Positions 9,837 to 20,116 are shown, numbered from the stretch's first letter. The stretch: 64,000 nucleotides of DNA from Rhizobiales bacterium Ga0077537 (GCA_001464955.1 LNEM01000030.1:124001-188000), one strand, 5' to 3'. Program-made: numbers and translations. Notes: generated from the sequence alone by a model not told the origin.

Positions 9837-11108
9837 TTAGCTGGAGAGCCGCAGGCTGTTGATTTCCTCGGCGATGGCCCGGAAGGCGGCGCGCAGCGTC
9901 GCCGCATCGTCCGCATCGAAGAACTTCGAGTTGTCCGTGGCGCAGGACCGGAGGCCTGGTTTGTCGCCGTTCGGAACCTGGAAGCCGATCGTGTAGACGA
10001 CGACGCCCTTGGCCTTCATGGCGCTGCAGGTGTCCTCGGCGAACCGCTTCGAGCGCGGCACGTTGGCACCGCTGATGACGCCGTCGACGGTGTTGTACGT
10101 GCCGTCGGTCATCAGGATCACGTACTTCTGCGTGCGGCCGTCGTTGTAGGCGGCAGGAGCCGCACCACCCCAGACCGTCGACCACATCGGCGAGACGAGA
10201 CCCCAGGCCCACGCAGCACCGAGATGTCCCGCGGTCGAGCCGCCCGTCGTCAGTCCATTGACGGCGGTGCGGAGCGCGGCCTTGTCGTCGGTGAGCGCCA
10301 CGACCCGGTTCTCGGCCGTCGGGCAGCGCGTCGCGCCGGGGAGGTCGGAGCGGACCTTGAACGCGGCCGGGCCCGTGGGCAGGTCTTCGGTCGCCTGCAG
10401 GGCCGGCGTGCGCCGCTCGTAGACGCAGCCGTCGGCCGGCGTCTGACCGTCGGTAACGGCGGCGATGTAGGAACCGGCGTTGACGCCGGAGGCAAACGGC
10501 GCGAGGCCGATACGCACGGTGTTCGTGGAGCCCGAGTCGGGGAGAAGGATGTCGAGCATGCCTTCGGGACCCGCGACCGCATCCTTCAGCGCGGCGATCT
10601 TGCTGCACGGGGCGCACATGGAGCCGGTCACGTCGAGCTGGATGCCGACCTCGATGTCCTTGCTGTCGTAGATGGCGACCGACGACTTCGGCACAGCCAT
10701 GCGGGTGATGCCGCCGACGCCGCCGAACAACATCGGCACTTCGGATCGGATGTCGATCGCGACCGAGTTCCGGCCCCGATTGACGTTGACGGCGAAGCTC
10801 TGCACCTCGGCGTAGCTGCCGCCGTGGCCCTGCATGTTGGCTTCGAAGTATCTCTGGGCGAGGGCCTGGACCTCGGCATCGTCGAGGCCGTTGAGTTGCA
10901 TTGCCTTGGCAGCCGCGAGCGCTGCCGAGTCGGCCGCCGCCGAGATGGTCCGCTCCGCATGCATCACGCGACCGACGTCGATCGCGAGGCCTGTGATCAT
11001 GATCAGGACGAAAGCCGACAGCGCGGTGATGATCGCGATGGCGCCGCTCTCGTCGCGTGCGAGCCCTGCAGCCTTCGACCGAAGCATTACGAAACCAGTG
11101 AACCGCAT
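9837..11108 (-). CDS. Tad/TadG-like pilus-assembly protein with von Willebrand A domain
   Basis: A 423-residue protein starting at an ATG with GGGAG upstream. The N-terminus is a TadE/TadG-type segment: DESGAIAIITALSAF, a transmembrane stretch, then ADSAALAAAKAM. The rest is a vWA domain whose metal site reads LDVTGSM, with a later VILMTDG strand. A CAPC pair and other cysteines sit near the metal site. TadG-like proteins are minor components of the tight-adherence secretion apparatus, but no tad genes lie near it, so it acts with distant genes or has a separate surface role. A hairpin terminator follows. Confidence 0.85.
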   Translation of the reverse strand: MRFTGFVMLRSKAAGLARDESGAIAIITALSAFVLIMITGLAIDVGRVMHAERTISAAADSAALAAAKAMQLNGLDDAEVQALAQRYFEANMQGHGGSYAEVQSFAVNVNRGRNSVAIDIRSEVPMLFGGVGGITRMAVPKSSVAIYDSKDIEVGIQLDVTGSMCAPCSKIAALKDAVAGPEGMLDILLPDSGSTNTVRIGLAPFASGVNAGSYIAAVTDGQTPADGCVYERRTPALQATEDLPTGPAAFKVRSDLPGATRCPTAENRVVALTDDKAALRTAVNGLTTGGSTAGHLGAAWAWGLVSPMWSTVWGGAAPAAYNDGRTQKYVILMTDGTYNTVDGVISGANVPRSKRFAEDTCSAMKAKGVVVYTIGFQVPNGDKPGLRSCATDNSKFFDADDAATLRAAFRAIAEEINSLRLSS

Positions 11109-11413
11109 TGAACCACTCCCGACTACGCTTCCGCGCAACTGTCGGGGAAGGTGCAATCGGGATGCCCACCAAGGTCCGCCGCCGGATCGAGCACGAGCGC
11201 AGCGGAAAAAATCAACTCAACATATTGAAATAATTGAATTTTACTAGAGACCCGAACGATGCTGATGGCCAGTTTCGGGCGCACACGTGTTGCGAGCCTC
11301 AACCGGGACGGGCCGGCTCTGGTACGAGAACGAAACACGTGCCTCGAAGTGGGACAGGTCGGGTAGCTGTCCGCTCTGGAGCCGGAGCGCTTGGGCCTCG
11401 CGGGTCGTCCGCC
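11109..11413. other. 305-base intergenic region with an AT-rich patch
   Basis: No convincing coding frame. The main feature is a patch around 11195-11255 (an A6 run, then ATATTGAAATAATTGAATT) that is far more AT-rich than its surroundings. It lies upstream of the minus-strand Tad/vWA gene and probably contains its promoter. I could not assign -35 and -10 boxes with confidence. The half near 11300-11410 is GC-rich with nothing recognisable. Confidence 0.4.
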
Positions 11414-11638
11414 TCAGAAATCCGACGCGATGCCGCCGTTTTCCCAGTCGCCGTAACGGACCGGATCGGGCCCGGCGCGCCCGCCGAGTTCCTTGGCGGC
11501 AGCTTGTTCCGCCGCATCGCGCTGTTGCCGGCGCTCCTCGGCCTCGGCGAGTGCCCGCTGCGCTTCGGGCGTCAGTGGACGCTTGACAGGCTCGGCATCC
11601 GGGACGGCTTCGGCGGGTGATGGGGAATTGCGGCTCAC
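11414..11638 (-). CDS. DUF1674 protein, succinate dehydrogenase assembly factor 4 homologue
   Basis: A 74-residue protein whose C-terminus carries the SdhAF4/DUF1674 signature: [18 protein letters not shown] followed by ASDF. The first ~45 residues are charged, Ala/Glu/Arg-rich and probably disordered. The mitochondrial relative binds flavinylated succinate dehydrogenase subunit A before assembly of complex II. No sdh genes are here. It is divergent from htpX, ~100 bases apart. Confidence 0.88.
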   Translation of the reverse strand: MSRNSPSPAEAVPDAEPVKRPLTPEAQRALAEAEERRQQRDAAEQAAAKELGGRAGPDPVRYGDWENGGIASDF

Positions 11639-11742
11639 GGACGGCTTGGTCCTTCATGTTGCAGGCTGGCCGACCATATACCATAAGTCCGGGCTGGCGG
11701 ATCACCTGTACGATCGGGTGCCGGGAGCCGCAGGAGACGTGC

Positions 11743-12711
11743 ATGCCGACAAACTTCGCCAAGACGGCTCTGCTGCTGGCGCTTCTGACATTGATCTTCG
11801 TCGCCATGGGATCGGTCGTCGGCGGCCGCGAAGGAACGGTGGTGGCCTTCCTGATGGCGCTGGCCATGAACGGCTTCGCCCTCTGGCGGTCCGACAGCAT
11901 CGTCCTCGCCATGCACAAGGCGCAGGAGGTCGGCCCGACCGACGCCCCGCAGTACTACGGCATCGTCCAGCAACTCGCGGACCGCGCCGAGTTGCCGATG
12001 CCGCGCGTGTGCATCATGCACAACCCGCAGCCCAATGCCTTTGCCGCCGGCCGCAGCCCCGCGCGCGCGACCGTCTGTGCCTCGACCGGCCTGCTCGAAA
12101 CCCTGACGCCCGAGGAGGTCGCTGGCGTGATGGCGCACGAACTCGCCCACATCAAGAACCGCGACACCCTGATCATGACCGTCGCCGCGACCATCGGCGG
12201 CGCCATCTCGATGCTCGCCCAATGGTTGCAGTTCTCGGTGCTCTTTGGCGGCAATCGCCGTCAGGGCGGCAACTGGCTGCTGTCGCTCGTCGCCATGCTG
12301 GTCGCCCCCTTCGCCGCCATGATCGTGCAGATGGCCATCAGCCGCTCCCGCGAATACCAGGCCGACCGCCTCGGCGGTCTCATTTGCGGGAACCCGCTGT
12401 GGCTTGCCTCGGCCCTCGAGCGCATCCAGTCCATGGTTCGCCGTGTGCCGAATCCGACGGCCGAGGCGATCCCGGCGAGCGCGCACCTCTTCATCATCAA
12501 TCCGCTGACAGGGCGCGGCTTCGATAACTTCTTCTCGACGCACCCCGACACCGCGAACCGGATCGCCGAGCTCCGGAAACTTGCCCAGGAGATGGCCACG
12601 AACGGCACCCTCGTCGGCGGGCCGAGCGTCGCGGACAGGTCGTCGCAGGAAGCTCCGTGGGCGTCCCGCGGCGACGGACGGTCTGGAACTCCGCGCGGGC
12701 CGTGGGGATGA
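11743..12711 (+). CDS. htpX: Membrane zinc metalloprotease HtpX
   Basis: A 322-residue M48-family protease of the inner membrane that degrades misfolded membrane proteins. The start follows AGGAG by six bases; longer frames upstream lack one. There are two N-terminal membrane segments, then the zinc motif [12 protein letters not shown], two further hydrophobic segments, and the third ligand in [11 protein letters not shown]. The C-terminal ~30 residues are Gly/Pro/Arg-rich. The stop overlaps the rsmB start (ATGA). Confidence 0.95.
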   Translation: MPTNFAKTALLLALLTLIFVAMGSVVGGREGTVVAFLMALAMNGFALWRSDSIVLAMHKAQEVGPTDAPQYYGIVQQLADRAELPMPRVCIMHNPQPNAFAAGRSPARATVCASTGLLETLTPEEVAGVMAHELAHIKNRDTLIMTVAATIGGAISMLAQWLQFSVLFGGNRRQGGNWLLSLVAMLVAPFAAMIVQMAISRSREYQADRLGGLICGNPLWLASALERIQSMVRRVPNPTAEAIPASAHLFIINPLTGRGFDNFFSTHPDTANRIAELRKLAQEMATNGTLVGGPSVADRSSQEAPWASRGDGRSGTPRGPWG

Positions 12712-14183
12712 ACGACGAGAGCAGCAAACCGGGCAAGCGCCCCTCCGGGACCGGCAAATCAGCACACCGCCCGGCGGATCGTCGCGGCGGCCCGCCTCCG
12801 AAACGGAAAGCGGCCCCCCGTGAAGCGACAGGCGGGGGGGATAGTCCCCCCTCGCGCCCATCGCCGCCCGGCCTCGAAGCCCGACGCCTCGCCGTCCATC
12901 TGATCGAAGGCGTCCTGACGCGCGGCCACGCCCTCGATACCGCGCTCGCGTCGTCGGACGGCAATGCCGCCTTCAGCACGTTGGAGGCGCGGGATCGCGG
13001 CTTCGCGAGACTGATCGCCGCGACCGTGTTGCGCCACCTCGGATCGCTGGACGCCGTGATCGCGGGTTTCCTGGAGCGACCGCTCCCCGCCACGAGCTAT
13101 CGCCCGCGCTCCATCCTCCAGATCGCCGCCGCCCAGATCCTCTATCTGGGCACGCCGGCCCACGCCGCAATCAACCTTGCTGTCGAGCAATGCCGTCGCG
13201 ATCCACGCGCCGAGCGTTATGCCGGCCTCGCCAACGCCGTATTGCGTCGGCTCGCGTCTGACGGCCCCCGGCGGCTCGCGGACCTGCCGGCGCCCCGAAC
13301 CGACATCCCCGACTGGATCTGGCGGCGCTGGTGCGCGGCCTACGGCGACGACATCGCCGCGCAGATCGCCGCGGCGAGCCTCACCGAAGCGGCACTCGAT
13401 CTCTCGGCTCGGAGCGACGCGGCGGACTGGGCCACGCGCCTCGGCGGCCAGCTTCTCGATACGGGCTCGATCCGCCTCGCCGAAGCCGGCCGGATCGAGG
13501 ATCTCCCGGGCTTCGCGGAGGGCGCCTGGTGGGTGCAGGACGCCGCCGCCAGCCTCCCCGTGCGCCTGCTGGGCGACGTCGCGGGGCTCTCGGTCGCCGA
13601 CTTCTGCGCCGCACCGGGCGGCAAGACGGCGGCGCTGGCTGCCGCCGGCGCCAACGTCACGGCGGTTGATCAGTCCGAAGACCGCATCGCGCGCTTGCGT
13701 GAGAACGTCGACCGACTTCAGATCCATGATCGCGTGACGTTCATGAGGGCCGATATCTCCCGCTGGAGGGCCGGGTCGCCGTTCGATGCCGTACTGCTCG
13801 ACGCCCCCTGCCTGTCGACCGGCACCATCCGCCGGCATCCCGACCTCATGCACCTGAAGCGATCAGGCGACCTCGCCCGCATCGTCGCCATCCAGGCGAA
13901 GCTGCTCGCGCGTGCGGCCGCCGTCGTGCGCCCGGGCGGACGCCTGCTCTATTGCGTTTGCTCGCTGGAGCCCGAGGAGGGCGAGGGCATCGTCGAGGCG
14001 TTCCTGTCCGCGACACCCGACTTCCGGCGCGTACCCATCACGGCAACCGAAGTGGCGGGCCACGGCGAGTGGCTGACCCCGACCGGCGACCTCCGCACGT
14101 TTCCTCATCACACCCCCGGCCCGGGAGCCATCGGCATGGACGGCTTCTACGCCGCCCGCATGGAGCGCACGGCGGCACATTGA
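12708..14183 (+). CDS. rsmB: 16S rRNA (cytosine-967-C5)-methyltransferase
   Basis: A 491-residue protein starting at the ATG that overlaps the htpX stop. After a basic, disordered ~70-residue leader come a NusB-like RNA-binding domain (residues ~75-200) and a class I SAM methyltransferase. The SAM motif reads [12 protein letters not shown], the first active-site Cys is in [16 protein letters not shown] (~residue 368) and the second in [12 protein letters not shown] (~418). Length is slightly above the E. coli enzyme because of the leader. Confidence 0.93.
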   Translation: MNDESSKPGKRPSGTGKSAHRPADRRGGPPPKRKAAPREATGGGDSPPSRPSPPGLEARRLAVHLIEGVLTRGHALDTALASSDGNAAFSTLEARDRGFARLIAATVLRHLGSLDAVIAGFLERPLPATSYRPRSILQIAAAQILYLGTPAHAAINLAVEQCRRDPRAERYAGLANAVLRRLASDGPRRLADLPAPRTDIPDWIWRRWCAAYGDDIAAQIAAASLTEAALDLSARSDAADWATRLGGQLLDTGSIRLAEAGRIEDLPGFAEGAWWVQDAAASLPVRLLGDVAGLSVADFCAAPGGKTAALAAAGANVTAVDQSEDRIARLRENVDRLQIHDRVTFMRADISRWRAGSPFDAVLLDAPCLSTGTIRRHPDLMHLKRSGDLARIVAIQAKLLARAAAVVRPGGRLLYCVCSLEPEEGEGIVEAFLSATPDFRRVPITATEVAGHGEWLTPTGDLRTFPHHTPGPGAIGMDGFYAARMERTAAH

Positions 14184-14263
14184 ACCGCCCATCGCACGTC
14201 TGTGGCCATGGCCGAACTGACATGCAATGCTTTCCTCCAACCAACAAGAGACGGAGGAAACGA

Positions 14264-15862
14264 ATGCAATATCGGAAGGCTTTACGGATCGTGACGGCAG
14301 GCGCGGCCTTGCTGTTGGCGACCGCCCCGGCGCTGGCGCAGAAATCCGGCGGCGTCCTGAAATCCTACCTCTGGGACAATCCCCCGAGCGCATCGATCCA
14401 CGAGGAAGCCACCATCTCGACGGTGTTTCCGATCTCGCCGGTCTTCAACAATCTGGTGATCTACGACCAGACGCGTCTCGAGGCCGGAACCGACACGATC
14501 AAGCCCGAGCTGGCCAAGTCCTGGAGCTGGGACGCCACGAACACGAAGATCACATTCAAGCTCGAAGAGGGCGTCACCTGGCATGACGGCAAGCCGTTCA
14601 CCGCGGCAGACGTCAAATGCACGTTCGATCTCGTCGCCGGCCTGACGTCGGCCCCGGACTTCCGCAAGAATCCGCGTCAGGTCTGGTACCACAACGTCAA
14701 GGAGATCACGGCATCGGGCCCCAACGAGGTCAGCATCCAGCTGAAGGCTCCGCAGCCGTCGTTCCTGGCCCTTCTCGCGTCCGGCTATTCGCCCGTCTAT
14801 CCGTGCCACGTCGCCATGAAGGACATGCGCGTGAAGCCGATCGGCACGGGGCCGTTCCGCTTCGTGGAACTGAAACGTGGCGAGGTCCTCCGCCTCGAGA
14901 AGAACCCGAGCTACTGGCGCAAGGGCAAACCGCATCTCGACGGCATCGAGTATCGGATCATCAACAGCCGCTCGACCCGCGTTCTGGCCTTCATCGCCGG
15001 CGAGCTGGATCTGACCTTCGTATCCGACGTCACCGTTGCCGGCATGAAGGATGTCAACGCCAAGGCGCCGACGGCCGTCTGTCAGTTCGTTCCCTCGAAC
15101 AACACCGTCAACATGATCGTCAATTCGGCGAAGCCCCCCTTCGACAATCCGAAGATCCGGCGGGCCATGGCGTTGGCGTTGGACCGCAACGCTTTCAACA
15201 CGATCCTGTCCGAGGGCAAGTCGTCGATCGGCGTCGTCATGTTGCCGGCACCGGAAGGCAAGTGGGCCATGCCGCCTGAGCGGCTCGCCAAAATTCCCGG
15301 CTACGGCGCGAACGTCGCGGCCGCTCAGGCAGAGGCCCGCAAGATCATGGAGGAGCTCGGTTACTCGGCCGCCAATCCGCTGAAGGTGAAGGTGTCGACG
15401 CGCGACATCCCGCTCTATCGCGACCCGGCCGTGATCTTCATCGACCAGATGAAGGCGATCCACATCGAGGGCGAGCTTGAGCCCGTGGATACGACGATCT
15501 GGCACGCCAAGGTGCAGCGCAAGGACTACGCCATCGGCCTCAATACGACGGGAGTCGGCGTCGACGATCCGGACGTGAACCTCGTCGAGAACTACACCTG
15601 CAAGTCGCCCCGCAACTACACGGGCTACTGCAACGCCGAGGTCGATCGCCTGATCTTCGCGCAATCGAGTGAGACGGACCCGGCGAAGCGCAAGGAACTC
15701 CTCTGGCAGGCCGAGCAGTTGATCGCCGAGGAGGTCGCCCGTCCGATCATCCTGCACAACCGTTCGGCGACCTGCTGGCACCCGCACGTGAAGGGCGTCA
15801 CATCCCACAACAACTCGCTCTACAACAGCTGGCGCATGGAGAATGCCTGGCTGGACAGGTAG
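14264..15862 (+). CDS. ABC transporter substrate-binding protein, family 5 (peptide/nickel type)
   Basis: A 532-residue periplasmic binding protein. The ATG has GGAGG upstream, and residues 1-26 form a signal peptide ending in ALA-Q. Family 5 marks include ELAKSWSWD, FKLEEGVTWHDGKPFTAADV and RRAMALALDRNAF. These proteins capture di/oligopeptides, opines, nickel or other solutes; the ligand cannot be read from sequence. No permease or ATPase genes flank it, so it is an orphan that must use transporter parts encoded elsewhere. Confidence 0.9.
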   Translation: MQYRKALRIVTAGAALLLATAPALAQKSGGVLKSYLWDNPPSASIHEEATISTVFPISPVFNNLVIYDQTRLEAGTDTIKPELAKSWSWDATNTKITFKLEEGVTWHDGKPFTAADVKCTFDLVAGLTSAPDFRKNPRQVWYHNVKEITASGPNEVSIQLKAPQPSFLALLASGYSPVYPCHVAMKDMRVKPIGTGPFRFVELKRGEVLRLEKNPSYWRKGKPHLDGIEYRIINSRSTRVLAFIAGELDLTFVSDVTVAGMKDVNAKAPTAVCQFVPSNNTVNMIVNSAKPPFDNPKIRRAMALALDRNAFNTILSEGKSSIGVVMLPAPEGKWAMPPERLAKIPGYGANVAAAQAEARKIMEELGYSAANPLKVKVSTRDIPLYRDPAVIFIDQMKAIHIEGELEPVDTTIWHAKVQRKDYAIGLNTTGVGVDDPDVNLVENYTCKSPRNYTGYCNAEVDRLIFAQSSETDPAKRKELLWQAEQLIAEEVARPIILHNRSATCWHPHVKGVTSHNNSLYNSWRMENAWLDR

Positions 15863-15872
15863 GCCTCTTGCC

Positions 15873-15905
15873 CCGTGCCGCTGGCATCCCTGGCTGGCGG
15901 CACGG
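15873..15905 (+). terminator. GC-rich hairpin after the substrate-binding protein gene
   Basis: A 9-bp perfect stem (15873-15881 pairing with 15897-15905) can be extended inwards by about four pairs including wobbles. It starts ten bases after the stop codon. No T run follows, so it may be a weak or factor-assisted terminator or a 3'-end stabiliser. Confidence 0.4.
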
Positions 15906-16021
15906 CAGGACCTCGAAGCTCCCTCGGGCACGAACCCTTGTCGTTTCGGCCTCCACTCGCTAGGTTCCGGCGACCTTCGCGATCAAGTTCGTGATCAACC
16001 CCGAGCCCAAGGAGTATTCCG

Positions 16022-16624
16022 GTGGCCCTCACGCTCCCCCCCCTCCCCTACGCCTACGACGCGCTCCAGCCGTTCATGTCGAAGGAGACGCTCGAGTTCC
16101 ATCACGACAAGCACCACAACGCCTACGTGACGGCGGGCAATCCGATGGTGGCTGACGGCACCAAGTATGCCGGCAAGAGCCTCGAAGAGATCTGCAAGAT
16201 GGCCTTCGACGCGAAGGACCAGCCGGCGATCAACCAGATCGGCCAGCACTACAATCACACCCACTTCTGGAACTGGATGAAGAAGGGTGGCGGCGGCACC
16301 AAGCTGCCCGGCAAGATCGAAGGCCTCGTCAAGGACTACGGCGGCTACGACAAGATGAAGGCCGACTTCATCCAGGCCGGCGTGACCCAGTTCGGCTCCG
16401 GCTGGTGCTGGCTCGCGATCAAGGGCGGCAAGCTCGAGGTCATGAAGACGCCGAACGGCGAGAACCCGATCATGCACGGCGCCCAGCCGATCCTCGGCTG
16501 CGACGTGTGGGAGCACAGCTACTACATCGACTACCGCAATCTCCGTCCGAAGTACCTCGAGGCATTCGTCGACAGCCTCGTGAACTGGGACTACGTGGAA
16601 GAGATGGCCGCGAAGGCGAAGTAA
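16022..16624 (+). CDS. sodB: Superoxide dismutase, Fe/Mn family
   Basis: A 200-residue enzyme converting superoxide to oxygen and peroxide. It starts with GTG after AAGGAG. Metal ligands are visible in EFHHDKHHNAYV, YNHTHFWNWM, and CDVWEHSYYIDYRN (Asp and His). The FGSGWCWLAI segment is shared by Fe- and Mn-types; overall it looks like the alphaproteobacterial Fe or cambialistic form. It is cytoplasmic, with no signal peptide, monocistronic and followed by a strong terminator. Confidence 0.95.
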   Translation: MALTLPPLPYAYDALQPFMSKETLEFHHDKHHNAYVTAGNPMVADGTKYAGKSLEEICKMAFDAKDQPAINQIGQHYNHTHFWNWMKKGGGGTKLPGKIEGLVKDYGGYDKMKADFIQAGVTQFGSGWCWLAIKGGKLEVMKTPNGENPIMHGAQPILGCDVWEHSYYIDYRNLRPKYLEAFVDSLVNWDYVEEMAAKAK

Positions 16625-16653
16625 TCACGTCCGGCTTCGGAGCGCGGATTTGC

Positions 16654-16690
16654 ACGACGGGGATCCTCACGGGTCCCCGTCGTCGTTTTG
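16654..16690 (+). terminator. Rho-independent terminator of sodB
   Basis: A 13-bp stem (one G-T pair) with a 4-base TCAC loop, 16654-16666 pairing with 16671-16683, is followed after two bases by TTTT. It lies 30 bases past the sodB stop. Confidence 0.8.
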
Positions 16691-16887
16691 GCCCGACGCC
16701 GGCGCCCTCACGCCGCGCGGCCGAACTGGGCCACGATGCGGGAGTTGCGCTATCAACCCGCTCCACCCGGGCCCATGCTAAGCTTGTGCTTTGCAAGGGC
16801 TCGCCAGCGCCGGAGTTTGCTGCTCCCATGGCGCAAAGGCGTTCGCTGCCATAAAAGAACGGCAACTCCGCTGGCTCACCGCGCTCC

Positions 16888-18756
16888 ATGACTGATCCGC
16901 TGCCGACGACCGGCCTCACCGACGCGGGCATTTTCGGCGACCTCTCGAACGACGAACGCGCATCATTGGAGCAGGAACTTCGCCCTGTTCCGATGCGCCG
17001 AGGCGAAGTCCTCATGCGCCAGGGCGACCCGGCTGACGTTCTCTACGTCGTCGTGTCCGGCCGCTTCGACGTGCGCGTCGAAGGCACCGCCGACGCCATC
17101 GCCGAGATCGGCCCAGGTTCCCCGATCGGGGAGATCGCCTTTCTTGCGGGCGGCCGACGCACCGCCACCGTGACCGCCGTCCGCGACAGCCTCGTCGCCC
17201 GCCTCGACCGCGCTGATTTCGACCGCCTCTGCCAGCGCATCCCACGCATTTGGTCGACCCTGACGACCACGCTCGCCCGCCGCCTCGCAGCCCAGACCTC
17301 CGGCCGTGCCGTGCCCGTTGCCAACGCCCCGCGCACGATTGCCCTGATCCGGGCCGGCCCCGAGCCCATGCCGCCCGAATTTCCGGGCCAGCTCGCGGCG
17401 TCCTTTGCCCGCCACGGCCGCACCATCATCGTCGACAGCGCCTCAGCCCCCCGCATCTGCGGCACTCCCGATATCGCGAGTGGCGCGGCGACGGGCGCGC
17501 TGAACGCGCTCGAAGGCGCCCACGACACGGTGATCTACGTCGCCGACGCGCAATTGACCGCCTGGTCCGAGAAGGCCATGCGCCAGGCGGACATCGTCCT
17601 TCGCGTCGGTGTCGTCGAGCGCCCGCCGGCTGCCGAGGTCGCCGAGAACGTCCTCGAAACCTTCGCCGCCTCCCTGTTGTCGCCGGCAGCACAGCGGCTC
17701 GTTCTCCTGCACCCCCGCCGCGCAGCCCCGCGCGGCACACGCCGGTGGCTGGCACATCGGCGGATCGCGATGCATCACCACGCTGCGCGCGGCGACTTGG
17801 CCGACCTCGACAGGCTGGCCCGCTTCGTCACGGGGCGCGCGATCGGCCTCGTCGCCTGTGGCGGAGGCGCCTTCTGTGCGGCCCACGTCGGCCTCTATCA
17901 GGCCCTCGTCGAAGGCGGCGTCACGATCGATATCATGGGCGGTACATCCGGCGGCAGCGCCATGGCGGCTGGCTTTGCCATGGGCCTCGACGCATCGGAA
18001 ATCGACGCGGCGATTCACGACATCTTCGTCCGCCACCGTGCCCTGCGCCGCTATACGTGGCCCCGGTACGCGATCCTCGACCACACGCACTTCGACCGGC
18101 TGCTCGAGCGCTACTATGGCGGCGTCGAGATCGAGGACCTCTGGATCCCCTTCTTCGCCATCTCGACCAATCTGTCCCGCTACGGCCATCACATTCACCG
18201 TGTGGGCCCGCTCTGGGAGGCCGTCCGCGCCTCGGGATCGATTCCCGCGCTGCTGCCGCCCTTCTACACGGCGGACGGCGAGATGCTCGTGGATGGAGCC
18301 CTGGTCGAGAACGTCCCCGTGCGCGTCATGCACCAGATGAAGCAGGGGCCGAACATCGTCGTCGCCTTCGAGGTTCCCCAGCTCGAGCGCTTCTCCGTCG
18401 ACTACCGCTCGCTTCCGTCCCGCGGCGCCCTTGTCCGGCGCCTGTTGCTGCCGTTTGGCGGCACCCCGCTACCAGATGCGCCGAGTCTCGGTACCGTCCT
18501 GATGCGCAGCGTCCTCGCCGACCGCCACAGCTTCGAGCGCCACCTTCAGAAATCGGACACGCTGCTCGTGCCGCCCTTGCCGGCCGACATGAGCATTCTG
18601 GACTGGACCCGCCACGGGGAGCTCGTCCGGGCGACGCGCGAATGGATGGCAGCCGAACTGCTCCGCCAACGCGCCGGGCAAACGCCCGCCTTCGCGTTGC
18701 AGCCGTCACACGGCGCGCTCGTCCGGGCCGAGCGCCGGGACATCGACAAGTCGTGA
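16888..18756 (+). CDS. Patatin-like phospholipase with cyclic-nucleotide-binding domain
   Basis: A 622-residue protein resembling bacterial relatives of neuropathy target esterase. Residues ~15-130 form a cNMP-binding fold (RRGEVLMRQGDPADVLYVV, GEIAFLAGGRRTATV). A middle region of ~170 residues lacks a clear motif. The patatin domain starts at ACGGGAFCAAHVGLYQAL (oxyanion loop), with nucleophile Ser ~354 in GGTSGGS and the catalytic Asp ~469 in VDGALVEN. It is probably a lipid esterase whose activity responds to a nucleotide or is regulated allosterically. It stands alone between sodB and msrB. Confidence 0.9.
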   Translation: MTDPLPTTGLTDAGIFGDLSNDERASLEQELRPVPMRRGEVLMRQGDPADVLYVVVSGRFDVRVEGTADAIAEIGPGSPIGEIAFLAGGRRTATVTAVRDSLVARLDRADFDRLCQRIPRIWSTLTTTLARRLAAQTSGRAVPVANAPRTIALIRAGPEPMPPEFPGQLAASFARHGRTIIVDSASAPRICGTPDIASGAATGALNALEGAHDTVIYVADAQLTAWSEKAMRQADIVLRVGVVERPPAAEVAENVLETFAASLLSPAAQRLVLLHPRRAAPRGTRRWLAHRRIAMHHHAARGDLADLDRLARFVTGRAIGLVACGGGAFCAAHVGLYQALVEGGVTIDIMGGTSGGSAMAAGFAMGLDASEIDAAIHDIFVRHRALRRYTWPRYAILDHTHFDRLLERYYGGVEIEDLWIPFFAISTNLSRYGHHIHRVGPLWEAVRASGSIPALLPPFYTADGEMLVDGALVENVPVRVMHQMKQGPNIVVAFEVPQLERFSVDYRSLPSRGALVRRLLLPFGGTPLPDAPSLGTVLMRSVLADRHSFERHLQKSDTLLVPPLPADMSILDWTRHGELVRATREWMAAELLRQRAGQTPAFALQPSHGALVRAERRDIDKS

Positions 18757-18884
18757 AGACAAGTGATTGGTCTTCTGCAGCTAGAGAGCTTTAGGGTTCA
18801 TTGGACCGATGCGATCACGGCGATACCGCCGACTTGCAAAGGCTCCGGGGCATTGCGACATCTTTGATCGAGGAGCGAGCAGGA

Positions 18885-19418
18885 ATGGTCACGAGACGCC
18901 ACTTCGCGGCAGGCGCGGTATCGGCAATCTCGATGGCGTACGCCGTCGCTCCCGCATTATCATCCGATCAGCAAGGCGCCGCCCCGTCCAAAGGAGCTTT
19001 CCCGGTGCAGAAATCCGATCAGGAATGGAAGTCCATACTGACCAAGGAGCAATACTACGTGCTCCGCCAGCACGGTACGGAACGTGCGTTCACGAGCCCC
19101 CTCGACAAGATCTACGCCCCCGGTGAGTACCGGTGCGCAGGCTGTGACACGCTTCTGTTCACCTCCGATACGAAGTTCGACAGCCGCACGGGCTGGCCGA
19201 GCTTCTTCAAGCCGGTCGAGAACGCTGTCGGCACCACCACCGATCGGTCGTTCTTCATGGTCCGGACCGAAGTGCATTGCGCGACGTGCGGCGGCCATCT
19301 CGGCCACGTCTTCCCCGACGGCCCGAAGCCGACCGGGCAGCGCTACTGCATGAACGGCGTCGCGATGAAGTTCGTCCCCAAGACCGACGCGCCCGCGTCG
19401 CCCGAGAACAAGTCCTGA
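18885..19418 (+). CDS. msrB: Exported peptide-methionine (R)-S-oxide reductase
   Basis: A 177-residue enzyme that repairs methionine-R-sulfoxide. The start at 18885 follows GAGGAG and gives an N-terminus [16 protein letters not shown] with a twin-arginine pattern, so it is likely exported folded. Zinc cysteines are in CAGC and CATC, and the catalytic Cys is in [12 protein letters not shown], with GWPSFF and HLGHVF typical of MsrB. msrA follows after 29 bases. Confidence 0.93.
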   Translation: MVTRRHFAAGAVSAISMAYAVAPALSSDQQGAAPSKGAFPVQKSDQEWKSILTKEQYYVLRQHGTERAFTSPLDKIYAPGEYRCAGCDTLLFTSDTKFDSRTGWPSFFKPVENAVGTTTDRSFFMVRTEVHCATCGGHLGHVFPDGPKPTGQRYCMNGVAMKFVPKTDAPASPENKS

Positions 19419-19447
19419 TCCGGCCGGCCCGAGAGCGGAGAACACCG

Positions 19448-20116
19448 ATGCGAACACTCATTCCGGCGATCCGGACGGCGCTTGTCGCCGTCGCGATGGC
19501 GGTTGGTCTTGCAGCGCTCCCGGGCGTGGCCCAGACGCCGGACAAATCTCCGGCGACGGGCCCCGGCGCCGGCAAGCCGGCCAATCTCGAGATCGCGACC
19601 TTCGCGGGTGGCTGCTTCTGGTGTGTGGAGTACGACTTCGACAAGGTCGAGGGCGTCGTGTCCACCACGTCGGGCTTTATGGGCGGAAAGACACCGAACC
19701 CCACCTACAAGCAGGTCACGTCCGGCGGCACGGGCCACATCGAGGTCGTCCAGATCGCGTTCGACCCCGCGAAGGTGAGCTACTCGAAGCTGGTCGAGCA
19801 TTTCTGGCGGACCGTGGACCCTTACGACGCCGGTGGCCAGTTCTGTGACCGCGGCGAGAGCTACACCACCGCCATCTTCGCTCACAGCCCCGCCCAGAAA
19901 GCCATCGCCGAGAAATCCAGGGCCAATCTGGTCGCCAACGGTCCCCTGAAACAGCCCGTTGCAACGACCATCCGCGACTCGGGGCCATTTACGGCAGCCG
20001 AGGCCTATCATCAGGATTTCTACACCAAGAATCCGCTGCGCTATAAGTTCTACCGGAACGGCTGCGGTCGGGACCAGCGCCTTGCGGTCATCTGGGGCAG
20101 CAAGGCCGGCCACTGA
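19448..20116 (+). CDS. msrA: Exported peptide-methionine (S)-S-oxide reductase
   Basis: A 222-residue enzyme reducing methionine-S-sulfoxide. Signal peptide residues 1-29 end in GVAQ. The active-site motif is GGCFWCVEYDFDKVEGV, with SGFMGG, GHIEVVQIAFDP and a C-terminal Cys (RNGCGRDQ) for resolving the disulfide. With msrB just upstream it forms a periplasmic methionine-sulfoxide repair pair. Confidence 0.94.
   Translation: MRTLIPAIRTALVAVAMAVGLAALPGVAQTPDKSPATGPGAGKPANLEIATFAGGCFWCVEYDFDKVEGVVSTTSGFMGGKTPNPTYKQVTSGGTGHIEVVQIAFDPAKVSYSKLVEHFWRTVDPYDAGGQFCDRGESYTTAIFAHSPAQKAIAEKSRANLVANGPLKQPVATTIRDSGPFTAAEAYHQDFYTKNPLRYKFYRNGCGRDQRLAVIWGSKAGH

Noticed and set aside
9837-11108. Tad/vWA gene considered part of the sortase system at 53-57 kb
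   Set aside because: Although both contain vWA domains, this one has a TadE/TadG N-terminus, no sorting signal and lies 42 kb away.
11300-11410. GC-rich stretch checked as a possible tRNA or small RNA
   Set aside because: No TPsiC arm consensus or cloverleaf pairing could be drawn, and no terminator follows.
15873-15905. Hairpin considered as a small RNA or riboswitch ahead of sodB
   Set aside because: A simple GC stem right after a stop codon with no conserved riboswitch features; a terminator or 3'-end structure is simpler.
16888-18756. cNMP-patatin considered an abortive-infection (CBASS-like) effector
   Set aside because: No cyclase or accessory defence gene is adjacent, and the layout matches housekeeping NTE-like phospholipases.
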